Shown: positions 10,872 through 19,839 of the stretch, piece after piece
How the letters are laid out: the number at the start of each line of letters is the position of its first letter
Numbering within the stretch: the stretch's first letter is position 1
NCBI GenBank assembly: GCA_027886185.1
Contig: WOAB01000127.1
Span: 310,001-374,000 of the forward strand
DNA: 64,000 nucleotides
Reading direction: 5' to 3'
Source: Rheum nobile
Taxonomy: Eukaryota > Streptophyta > Magnoliopsida > Caryophyllales > Polygonaceae
The notes under the pieces: generated by a model
Told to the model about the DNA's origin: nothing
The model's database searches: none
What the model saw: the letters and a program-made list of their open reading frames with translations, nothing else
Made by a program: the position numbers and the translations under genes

Positions 10872-11250
10872 ATGCCGCCTGCGATGAACCCCGCCCCGGG
10901 GAACGCCAGACGACAACTCGGCCGAGTCACCGACCGAGTGGAGGCACCTGGGGAAAACTCGAGCGACAACTCGGCTGGGTCACCGACCGAGTTGTGTCAC
11001 CTGGGGGGAACTCGGCCAGAAACTCGGCCGAGTTCTGGGCCGGGTCAGCATACCTGGACACAACTCAGTCCCCCACCCGACCAAGTTATGGACCGAGTCG
11101 GGCACGGCGCCCGCAACTCGGCCGAGTCAGCTTCCAGGACTCTGCCCTCGCCTTTTGCCTTTTCTGGGCGATCTTCTGCATCTTCAGCTGCTTCTGCATC
11201 TATCTTGCGGGGCACCTGTGAACCCAGAGTTCTTCTGGCGAAACGCAGGG
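10872..11250 (+). repeat. degenerate repeat of AACTCGGCCGAGT, ~30-70 bp spacing
   Basis: The word (A)ACTCGGCCGAGT or one-base variants recurs at least six times, with GTCACCGACCGAGT between copies. The stretch is GC-rich and palindromic. It takes the place where RT, RNase H and the integrase core should be. The same word recurs inside the CACTA element at 47330-47463 and 51051. Confidence 0.75.
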
Positions 11251-11339
11251 ATCTTACACCGGCACTTCAAGGTAAGTCTGCTTGTTTCCTTCTTCTACCT
11301 CGCCTTGATGCCACTACTATGTCAGAGCCTGCCCTCTCG

Positions 11340-11735
11340 CCGAGTTTTTTTGTCTTTTTTACAGGACTTGCAGGTGGACATGCATCATCAGGAGCTTCCT
11401 GGAGGGAGGACACGCACACAGTTGGAGAGGCTCATGCTGCTTTACTCAGCCCCGCAGAACAAGCGCATGCGACGCTTGATGTTCGCCCCGGGCGACTTGG
11501 TTTGGCTTCACTTGCGGAAGGAGCGATTTCCTTCCGTCCGCAAGTTTAAGCACGACCAACGGGGCGATGGTCCATTCAGAGTCCTCAGGACCATTGGAGA
11601 GAACGCCTACCAGCTCGAGCTCCCGGACAAGTATGGGGTGCATCTGACGTTCCACGTCGCAGACTTAGCACCATATGTTGAGCCTGAGCCTAATAAGGGT
11701 GAAGCGGGGACGCTTCACAACCAAGTGGAGGAGGG
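11340..11735 (+). pseudogene. gypsy integrase C-terminal domain fragment
   Basis: The frame reads MRRLMFAPGDLVWLHLRKER, then RGDGPFRVLRTIGENAYQLE, then LPDKYGVHLTFHVADLAPY. This is the usual C-terminal (GPY-like) domain of plant gypsy integrases. The DDE core upstream is missing. The frame stays open into the right LTR, ending at 11772. A purine tract GTGGAGGAGGG (11725-11735) abuts the LTR and is the expected plus-strand primer. Confidence 0.85.
11725..11735 (+). promoter_or_regulatory. polypurine tract
   Basis: GTGGAGGAGGG lies immediately before the right LTR (TGATGTGACC at 11736). The precise adjacency supports the 732-bp LTR limits. Confidence 0.75.
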
Positions 11736-12467
11736 TGATGTGACCCTGTCGTCCTTGTCACATCCGCCTTGAGACTCCCCTACAGTTACATCCAGTTCGA
11801 TCGAGACATTAATTGCTTAGCACGTTTTATGAATAATATTTCTATTTTTAGTAGCTGCTATATCTGGATGGTTGCCATTTATGTTAAATGGGCCGCCAAA
11901 ATTAGTAACTAGAGAGTCTGGCCCATTAGGTCAACTCTCTAGTATAAATACTCTCTTTTGTCTTCATTTTCAAGGACGTCGAAATAGAGCTTATTTTCCA
12001 GTCGAGTAATCTCCTGCAAACCCGGGCCTTGACATCAACAATCCTTGCGTTTCTAGTCGAACTATCCTGGCGCATCGATTCCGTTAACGCGTTTCTAGTG
12101 AATTATCTTGGCGCGTTAACTCGGTTACTACCTATCCGGTTACTATCCGCAATCCCGAGACAAGAACTAACCCTAGTTCTCGCCTCTCCCCAAACACAAA
12201 CCCTAGGGCTGCTGCTGCCCCCTCCACTCCTCATTCCGCTGCCCCCTTCGTCGCCACTGCACCACCACCACAACCTCCCTTCCTCCGCACCACCACCAGC
12301 CGCCGCCGGTCACCCCCCAGCCGCCGGTCATCATTCTGACCACCCCACAGTCCATCTTCTCCTTGCTTCCGCCCATCTATCCTTTCCGAAGAGTTTCTTC
12401 GCCCTACTACGCGTTCAATCGATCCTTGACAGCGAATCGTGGTCTTTCCTCGGACAAGGTCACATCA
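11736..12467 (+). repeat. 3' LTR
   Basis: 732 bp, same ends as the left LTR, TATA-like TATAAATA at about 11942-11949. Differences from the left copy are mostly transitions, as expected for methylated retroelement DNA. Confidence 0.9.
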
Positions 12468-12717
12468 GTGTAGTTGGTTGACAAGTGGTGATATTCCCAC
12501 TTGTTAAAGGGAGGTCCTGGGTTCGAGTCCCACCTCCAACAACCTATAGGCTAACACTCTGTGAGCATCTGGTTGGGGTGTATGGCCTGCAGGCCTGCTG
12601 TGAGTCTCGGCTGTTCCTGCCGGTCTAGCCCGACGGGCCGTGGCTAGCCGGACCCCCGCCCGAAGGGCCGACGTGGGGCCCACCGAGAGGGGTTATGGAG
12701 TCAGACTCACATCATAA
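12468..12717 (+). mobile_element. tRNA-derived SINE-like unit 1
   Basis: The head GTGTAGTTGGTTGAC resembles a pol III A box. At 12520-12530 is GGTTCGAGTCC, a perfect B box, about 45 bases downstream. After ~75 bp of tRNA-like sequence comes a GC-rich body and a tail ending GACTCACAT. There is no acceptor-stem pairing and the body continues well past a tRNA length, so it is not a tRNA gene. There is no poly(A), so assignment to a known SINE class is open. Confidence 0.65.
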
Positions 12718-12727
12718 AAGTGCACTT

Positions 12728-12977
12728 TTATGATGTGAGTCTGACTCCACAACCCCTCTCGGTGGGTCCCACGTCGGCCCTTCGGGCGGGGGTCCGGCTA
12801 GCCACGGCCCGTCGGGCTAGACCGGCAGGAACAGCCGAGACTCACAGCAGGCCTGCAGGCCATACACCCCAACCAGATGCTCACAGAGTGTTAGCCTATA
12901 GGTTGTTGGAGGTGGGACTCGAACCCAGGACCTCCCTTTAACAAGTGGGAATATCACCACTTGTCAACCAACTACAC
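12728..12977 (-). mobile_element. tRNA-derived SINE-like unit 2 (inverted)
   Basis: Inverted copy of unit 1, with the B box as GGACTCGAACC at 12915-12925. It abuts unit 1 tail-to-tail and unit 3 head-to-head (CACTGCAGTG at the junction). Confidence 0.65.
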
Positions 12978-12978
12978 T

Positions 12979-13228
12979 GCAGTGTAATTGGTTGACAAGT
13001 GGTGATATTCCCACTTGTTAAAGGGAGGTCCTGGGTTCGAGTCCCACCTCCAACAACCTACAGGCTAACACCCTGTGAGCATCTGGTTGGGGTGTATGGC
13101 CTGCAGGCCTGCTGTGAGTCTCGGATGTTCCTGCCGGTCTAGCCCGACGGGCCGTGGCTAGCCGGACCCCCGCCCGAAGGGCTGACGTGGGGCCCACCGA
13201 GATGGGTTATGGAGTCAGACTCACATTA
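12979..13228 (+). mobile_element. tRNA-derived SINE-like unit 3
   Basis: Third copy, with the B box GGTTCGAGTCC at 13034-13044. It ends GACTCACATTA directly before GAGTA, the right-hand target duplication of the retrotransposon. Confidence 0.65.
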
Positions 13229-13544
13229 GAGTAGCTTGCATCTAGAGAGGCGAGCACACCAATACAAGGTATAAGTTGACAAAGACTGCAAGAAGATGAT
13301 CTTTAGGGAGTGAGATATGGTGTGGCTTCATTTGAGGAAGGATAGGTTTCCTACTAAGAGGACGATGCTAGAGGAGATGGTCCTTTTTGAGTGGAGAAGA
13401 GGATTGGCGACAATGCTTACCGTTTATATCTCCTCAGTGAGTATAGTGTTCATTGTACCTTCAACGTGTCTGACTTAACCCCCTATATTTCTGATGACAA
13501 TAAGGATGATTAATCGAGGGCGATTAGAAGCCAAGTGGGAAGTG
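13229..13544 (+). pseudogene. Ty3/gypsy integrase remnant, right piece
   Basis: Continuation of the remnant that stops at 8207. After GAGTA the translation reads a decayed 'Q Y ... D K' linker, then MVWLHLRKDRFPTKR, then GDNAYRLYLLSEYSVHCTFN and VSDLTPYISDD, ending at TAA (13510-13512). This is the same C-terminal domain as at 3980-4182. Together with 7810-8207 it gives one integrase 3' half split by about 5 kb of insertions. Confidence 0.85.
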
Positions 13545-15660
13545 TGATGACACACATCCAACCATGACTATGAAGGATGTTGCTAATTGATTCGAGTGTA
13601 TTTTGATGGTCCTATAACCTACTCAAGAGCCATTAAGATCAAGGACGCAACAAGTATATTACTAGAGAGGCTTCCAACTACCATAGATGAGCTTCAAGAA
13701 CCAAGACTCATCACACTACTCTCTCATGAAGAGTGCTGACAAGGCCGGAAACCGGTGTCGTTTTCCTGTCAAAGAAATCCTAATTCACCTACTAAAGAGT
13801 ATAGCAAACAAGTCAGGGTCGATCCCACAGGGAGTCGGTTATCTATATGCAAACGACGTGTAACTGAGAAGTAACAAGGGGAGTTTTATGTGATCGCAGA
13901 GTAACAATGATTCAAGCTTTAAAGAAAGAATAAGTATGATGGGTGGAAGTATTCCACTAGACAAATATCCACACTGCAGATAAAAATGGTTGATCACTGA
14001 TAACTATTATTCCAAGTTCTTCTCACAATCTTATAGTCGTTCCCATCCTGATCGTAATTAACTACCAATTCAGATAGTTGTTGATAGAACTTACCACAAT
14101 ATCAATAGAAGAAAACCTTACTATCGATAAAGCAATAGCATTCAAACAAGGATATAGGATACATGCAAATAGAAGAAAACCTTACTACTTAACATGCAAA
14201 TAATTCTCTCTCACAATTGCACACTCGTATTCCACTATATGTAACAATTGTGTTTGCTACTAGATATGCACTCGCATTCCGCTATATGCAAATCCTAGCA
14301 CTATGATAAATATCGATAAACCTAGTTAGCAACTCTAGATAAACCAACACAAACCAATAGACAATATGCTCAAGAGAATTAAACCAACTTAATAAGATAT
14401 AGAACAAGGAATAGAAATCTCACAACCAATTCATTGCAATGCTTCAATTGTCTAGCGAAATAAAGGTGTTTAGTTCTCCATTCGTTCAAACCCTAGATCT
14501 AGAATGAATAATGAGAACGTCCCCATCTAAAAACTGGAAAAAACTCTTAAATAGGTTTTTGGAAAGATAAGCTAAACCTAGCAAATAAAATAATAGAAAA
14601 TGGAATATCCGAAAATGCTAAAATCAGAAACAAATAAACGCTGGCCGTGAGGCGTCTACATCCACCGCGGGGCGGTGAGTTCCACCGCGGGGCGGTGGCT
14701 TCGCTGTGTTGCCTTCTCTGAAGACCACCGTCGGGTCGCGGTGGCTTGTGGCGCGGGGCGGTGAAGTACAACTTCTTCAAATCTTCATCTTCTGCTCTTC
14801 TGTACTACAAAGTGATGGTAGCCTTCCTCCATGAGTCTTAAGCAGATCTTCTCCTCCATCTTCTCCATCCTTCATAAAGCTGTAAATCCTATGATATCTT
14901 CACTTCTCAACTCTTCTTCTGGATTACATAATTAGTCTAAATCTATACCGAAACTCCATCTAAATCATGTCAATAATCACTAGTTAAGGTGCCTGAAATG
15001 GCACCTATCAAGTGCACGGGCCATGCATCATAAGCACGAACCTTTCATACACCACTAGAGGAAACAATGCAAAATTCACAGCCGTGAACCAGACTGTGCC
15101 CACAATGCATAGTCCGTTCTTTCGGTTCTGTAAAAGAAAACCTTCGTGCAACTCATTGTGCACAGTCTAGGTTGACCTCCATGCAGCCTAATGCACGGCT
15201 TGTGAATCGCTCTCTATTTCACATTATGGTATATGCACTCACACTGCACGAACCGTGCGTATGGTGAATTTCCAAACTTTTTCGGGTTTCTTTTACGAGA
15301 GTTTTTATGTTTTTATCCTTTAGGGATTTTATGTTACCTTATTTTACAAGTCTTTTAGAACCCTAGATATGTCTACATAAATATGTTCATTTCATTGTTA
15401 GAAAGAAAGACTTGAACATGAGAATAATTTGGCATAGTTATTCTTGAGTCTTTCAAGTCCCAAATGCTCTTGCTTTGTCGTTGTTTTCATTCAATAAATG
15501 ATCATTCATATTGTGTTCTTGAGATTTGGATTCAAGTGGTGAACAAAAGAAACTTCTTGGAGATCTAGTCGAACTTGCCAAAGAGGGGACCTAAATCACC
15601 GTTTGAAGGGATTTCTTTCACATCGATTTGTGTCAGTTTCCAAAGTTGAGGAAAGTTTGA
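13545..15660 (+). mobile_element. 3' LTR of the split gypsy remnant (interrupted)
   Basis: A purine tract AAGTGGGAAG precedes TGATGACACA at 13545. A GPIT block (about 13610) and TGCAC-rich text (15016-15260) match the order in the first gypsy 3' LTR (4215-4940). It is interrupted at AGTGC by the solo LTR 13737-15010. The right limit is approximate. Confidence 0.5.
13737..15010 (-). mobile_element. solo LTR, 1274 bp, TSD AGTGC
   Basis: It is flanked by AGTGC at 13732-13736 and 15011-15015, with ends TGACAAGG...CCTATCA. On the minus strand it starts TGATAGGTGCCATTT and ends CTTGTCA. It shares this start pattern and the internal motif CCCTGTGGGATCGACCC (plus-strand complement near 13808-13826) with the solo LTR at 30023-31543, so both belong to one retrotransposon group. 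A GC-rich patch at 14640-14765 repeats CCACCGCGGGGCGGTG. No internal domain sequence is present, which fits LTR-LTR recombination. Confidence 0.85.
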
Positions 15661-15692
15661 ACCCTTTTTTTGCTTAGAGTCCAAGTTTTAAT

Positions 15693-16872
15693 TGTAACAA
15701 CCCTAAATTACCTTCGGAATATTACCGCCAGTGACCTCAGATCGCATATCCAAAATCACCCAAGGCTTACAATATTGATACCAAATACCAAATAATACGA
15801 AACAATTATAGATTAATCCAAAAATGTCTTACAATCACATTGCGGAAAACCATAACTAGATAAATATCAAAGATAATTGCGGAAGACTTAATGAAAATAC
15901 TAAAATTACATAATATGTCATAAACCTAAAATCTAACTCCAGAATCTTCAACCCTATTGTAAACAAAATTACTTCGCACCCGACGTCTCTTTGAAGAATG
16001 GCTCGATTCGACCTCGTTTGACCACCAAATGGCTCGTTGTTGGTGTCTTTGGATTCTTGAATTCAAGACAAAGATTTTGATACTTGAATCGGAACTAGAG
16101 ATGCCCAAACGAAGGAGAATTTAAACCTGGAAGTTCCTGAAATTTTCTAGAAATACCGAAAACATAAGGCTTGAAATTGGATGAAATCCTATCGTGGGTG
16201 AGGGGGTATTTATAGGGGAATTGAATCTCTTAGAGATAGCTATCCAACCCTGCAAGTTTCGGCTCAAACTGATCTCAAACAAGAACGAATTTTGGATTTT
16301 ATCCGAAATTTCGAATATCCTGGCTGTTTAACTTAATCGACAAAATTCTATCCTTTTAGGTGGTCAAAAATCCCGATTTTGGTGGGATAGGATTTAGGAT
16401 TAGTTAATCTTCAAAGCCCATGGGCTAATTGAAGAAACCGGGCCAACGTTTGGAGCCAAAACTCCATGGATGGAGCTTGAAGAACACGACTGGCTTGAGG
16501 AAGAAAATGGCAGTCGCCCCCCCTATTTTGGATAAATTGCATATTTTTTCCCAACTTTCCAAGTTGTGGCAAAAATGCCCTTATTTCACTTTTCAAAAAT
16601 TACGAAATTTGCTCAAACTTATATATAATCTTACCCAATGTTTATATATACATTCTAACCCAAATTTATGAATAGTGAAATTTGAATTTGAATTAATTCA
16701 AGCTTAAGTTGTATATCTTTATAACTTTAACCTTGTTTAAATCTATATTAACATTTTATTAATCGTAATAAATATTATGTTTAACTTAATCCTTTGAAAT
16801 AATGTAATAAAAATTCATACCCTTTATTAAAAGTAAATTTGCATTCATGCCATAAAAATGAGAGTTATTACA
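15693..16872 (-). mobile_element. solo LTR, 1180 bp, TSD TTAAT
   Basis: It is flanked by TTAAT at 15688-15692 and 16873-16877. The plus strand starts TGTAACAACCC and ends GTTATTACA, an inverted terminus typical of the group that also includes 55956-58458 and 62665-64000. The opening ~90 bp, with ATTACCGCCAGTGACC and ATCACCCAAGGCTTA, match the start at 62665. The rest is AT-rich with no coding capacity. Confidence 0.85.
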
Positions 16873-19040
16873 TTAATCAACAAAGTATTGTGCTTGTTGT
16901 TTTTCCCCATAAAAAAACCCATAGGTTGCGCTTTACTGCAACCACCACCACTTCTTCGCCTCCCCTTCCACCACGACCGTGCGTTGTACGGAGAGAAATA
17001 GTATATACTGAGAATTTTAGCTGGATATTGATCCCTAGAGCGTAAGTTGGCAATGTGATTTCACTAATGGTGTGCTTGACTTCACCACTGAATCTAATCA
17101 CGGGAACAAAGTTCTTGGCAACGTCATCCTCACCGACTCCCATGCTTTTCAATGCGTCAAGTAGCATATTGTTTGATGAACTTCCATTTTCCACCAAGAT
17201 CCTTTTGACTACACAATTGTCGATGTGAAGCGAGATGACTAAGGCAACATGACGTGGGATGTTGAGTCTTCAAATTTGGATAATTGAATGCAATTCACAT
17301 ACTTTTAGAGGCTTCCTTTTTTGGCGAACACTAATGCAACCGGGGGGGGGGTCTATGACACTTTCTCGGGAATGACATATTGAAGAATGCAAATCGGAGC
17401 AATTGGGGCAAATCGAATTCCCCTCCACAACACATACAGGTTAGTCATCTCGATTAACGTACTCTACAACACGCAAAGGTTAGTCATTTCGATTGACGTA
17501 TTGTCGGTTGGCGAAATGCATCGATGACTGTTGGAACATCACATCGTAGGATGGCCATCTTTTCAAGAAATCTCTGAGTGTTTCATTTGACCTCTTCTTA
17601 ATTTGGTAGAGGTCATTGGATTGCTTCTACAACCGTCTATTGTTGGAGAATTGGATTTTAAAAGCATTCACCAGATCAACAAATGTTCTAATGGAGCCAT
17701 GTGGTAATGAATAAACCAAACTAAAGTGGGCCGTAACAGATTCGACCCGAAGCCCTTTCACATCACAACTTCTTCAAGTGTCAATGGAAAAGAAATAGTG
17801 GTCATCTTCTAACTTGTAAATCGGCATGTGGTAATTGTGATCAACAATTTCGTTGTAAGAAGTCATAATCGACACAATAAACTTCTTGGGGGTATACGTA
17901 ACTACAATGTACAAAATGCGTGGAGATTCGGCATAACTATTAGGGCCCCAGATCATGTCTACCTGGGATGTCTAGACCCATCGCCACTGAAGGAAAATGA
18001 ATCAGAGATGACCGTTGACAAACGGGGTTGTTAGAACGTGTCATACGACACATTCAGAAGAGATTTTGTTTCCATAAGAGTGAAGTTGCCTTATTGCAAA
18101 TATGTATGGACCCGTCGAGCTCTTATCTAAGGAAATATTCCAATTAGAAGATATAAGATTAGGCATCTTATACAAGGAAATATGTTTACCTAGTTTATGT
18201 TATCTTACTTAAATTCCAAGCAATATCTTATCTTGTATTTATGGTATTCTACACATACTAGGATTATCCATGGATCCCTATATAAGGAGGGTATCCAACT
18301 CTTGTAAGACACACATTATTCGAGTATTCAATATACAATTATTCTCACAATAAGCTTGCTTTTCTCTAAAAATGTGTGATCTTTGGCCCTATACTCCACA
18401 ATCATAGTGGATAATGTATTAGTACTAAATATGACCACCCATGACTTCTAACTCCATAGGGTGTGCAACTCTAGGAATTCAGGCAATTTTGTCATCTATT
18501 TCTCTCTCAAAATTTGCTCCATTATTTCCTTGAAATTTGATGGCAGTAGAGCCGTTGGAGCAGAATGTGGTCTCATGTATGGGAATGGGATCAATCTGAT
18601 CGTAACCCGACATAGGGGTATTCTAGACATCGCTTCATGGATGAGGAGCATTTGGAATAAATGTCGTTGGTGGAACTTTGGGGGTGTCCACGTCGAGATG
18701 TCGGGCAACGCCGTCGTTGTGAAAAATGTATTGAAGGCGTGTGACTGGAGCTATTGAAATGCCTATTTGAACTTCTGATTTCAACCTCTCATTCTAAAAG
18801 ACGACCTTATTGAGTTGGGCTTTGTATTGCTCAGTAGTCTTTTGGAGAGACGTCATCCTCCTCGCCAACTCAGCATCTGATGCTACCTCTTCATGGATTT
18901 GTTGGCCATTGTTAGGATTCTCCAATTGAGGATTGCTGATAGGACTGACTTGGGAGTTGGTTTCTTCGAGGCCAACCATGGTATGTGATTGTGATATTTT
19001 TTGTGGATTATAGTAGACATTGGTATGGAATTTAGCTACG
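16873..19040 (-). pseudogene. Tat-like Ty3/gypsy gag and protease remnant
   Basis: Read leftward. A gag N-terminal region (18979-18794: VGLEETNSQVSPISNPQLEN, ARRMTSLQKTTEQYKAQL) is followed by a proline/asparagine-rich part (18760-18460). The gag core domain comes next (about 17960-17500), seen as MPIYKLEDDHYFFS, LPHGSIRTFVDLVNAFKIQF and NETLRDFLKRWPSYDVMFQQ, though it is broken by stops. The protease follows (17197-16880: ILVENGSSSNNMLLDALKSM, FSGEVKHTISEITLPTYALG). The active-site triplet, expected as D-[TN]-G, reads E-N-G (Glu codon at 17189-17191). RT and integrase are absent beyond the solo LTR junction at 16873. A foreign LTR-like block sits inside gag at 18028-18450. Confidence 0.75.
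18028..18450 (+). mobile_element. LTR-like insertion inside gag
   Basis: A block with promoter-like features interrupts the gag frame: TGTTAGAACGTG at the start, a TATA box in CCCTATATAAGGAGGG (about 18277-18292) and AATAAG (18350). The end near GACTTCTAAC partly mirrors the start. No clean target duplication was found, so the limits are approximate. Confidence 0.4.
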
Positions 19041-19060
19041 AGCCCATGGTGGGCGCTAAA
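19041..19060 (-). promoter_or_regulatory. primer binding site of the Tat-like element
   Basis: The minus strand reads TTTAGCGCCCACCATGGGCT right after the LTR end (CCAAAACA). A 'GGCGCCCACCGTGGGG'-type PBS is, as I recall it, characteristic of Tat-lineage gypsy elements. Confidence 0.7.
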
Positions 19061-19061
19061 T

Positions 19062-19676
19062 TGTTTTGGACAAATAATTTAAAACTACAAACTTGTTGGT
19101 ACTAGGAGTGTGAGAGCCAAAATGGTTTAGATATGAACAATTGCTCGGAGAAGTAAAATGGAAGCATTTCGATGAAATGGATGACGTCAAAGCAAAATAT
19201 GACACTTTGTAGGAATAATCACTCTATTGGGATTGAAACTCACTTCAGTCGATGAATTTAGTAAGCAAATGATGAACACAAAAAGAGAGAATTATTGTTG
19301 CATTGATAGCCGGTATTGTATATCTTTACATTACATGTATATATATCAGGGAATAATAACATTGGATTAGTAACTAACATATCACAATTTAACTAACAAC
19401 GCCGAGAATATCCTTACTTTAATATTGATGGCGAGATTTTTCTTTGATGTCTCCTAACGTTCACCTTAAAGCATCGCTCCATATCCGTTGTAAGAGTCGT
19501 CGATGCGTGGATGTTTTATTTGCTAAGCATCCTTCATCCGGTGTTTTGGACTCTTGATGGGCTTTCATGGGATTTGGTTTGTGGACCCGGGGAACCAACG
19601 GGTTAATGGTCGAGAAGGATTTAGTCATACCATATGATACATGTGATGAATTTTTTGTGGTATATTTGGGGTATCA
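19062..19676 (-). repeat. LTR of the Tat-like element
   Basis: On the minus strand it starts TGATACCCCAAATATACC (19676 leftward) and ends CCAAAACA at 19062, next to the PBS. A purine tract TTTGGGTGGAGATA lies immediately before the start (about 19678-19692), as expected for a 3' LTR. One LTR therefore carries PPT on one side and PBS on the other. Confidence 0.55.
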
Positions 19677-19839
19677 ATATCTCCACCCAAACGCATGGCG
19701 GCTGTAGAGGAGTAATTAATTGATTACTTTATTTTTGGTGCAAAAGAAGGGTTATACCAATTTATTCTATAACATTGTGAACTTACATAAGCTCACTAGA
19801 GAGTTTATCATATTCAAGAAGATTAACTATTCCCTCAAG

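Larger units (their letters stand above)
8208..12467 (+). mobile_element. Ty3/gypsy LTR retrotransposon, internally deleted, LTRs 732 bp
   Basis: A complete LTR frame is present. The left LTR is 8208-8939 and the right LTR 11736-12467, equal in length and differing at only a scattering of positions. Both begin TGATGTGACC and end GGTCACATCA, a perfect 10-bp inverted terminus. A primer binding site starts two bases after the left LTR and a purine tract abuts the right LTR. The interior is only 2.8 kb and codes for pieces of gag, protease and the integrase C-terminus, so it must have depended on enzymes from a full-length relative. The left flank is GAGTA (8203-8207). The matching GAGTA is not next to the right LTR but at 13229-13233, beyond three SINE-like units. 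Confidence 0.9.
12466..12979. repeat. 514-bp near-perfect palindrome made of two SINE-like units
   Basis: The two arms of ~257 bp are inverted copies centred between 12722 and 12723 (AAAAGTGCACTTTT), with only a few mismatches. Each arm is one SINE-like unit, head outward and tail at the centre. The outer boundary is CAGTGTAG on the left and CTACACTG on the right. Confidence 0.9.

Noticed and set aside
10872..11549. 225-codon frame through the ACTCGGCCGAGT array
   Set aside because: It crosses a repeat array, and the integrase C-terminal domain is in a different frame.
12510..12545. tRNA gene
   Set aside because: There are perfect B boxes but no acceptor stem pairing, and the same head occurs three times with a 170-bp non-tRNA body, so it is a tRNA-derived repeat.
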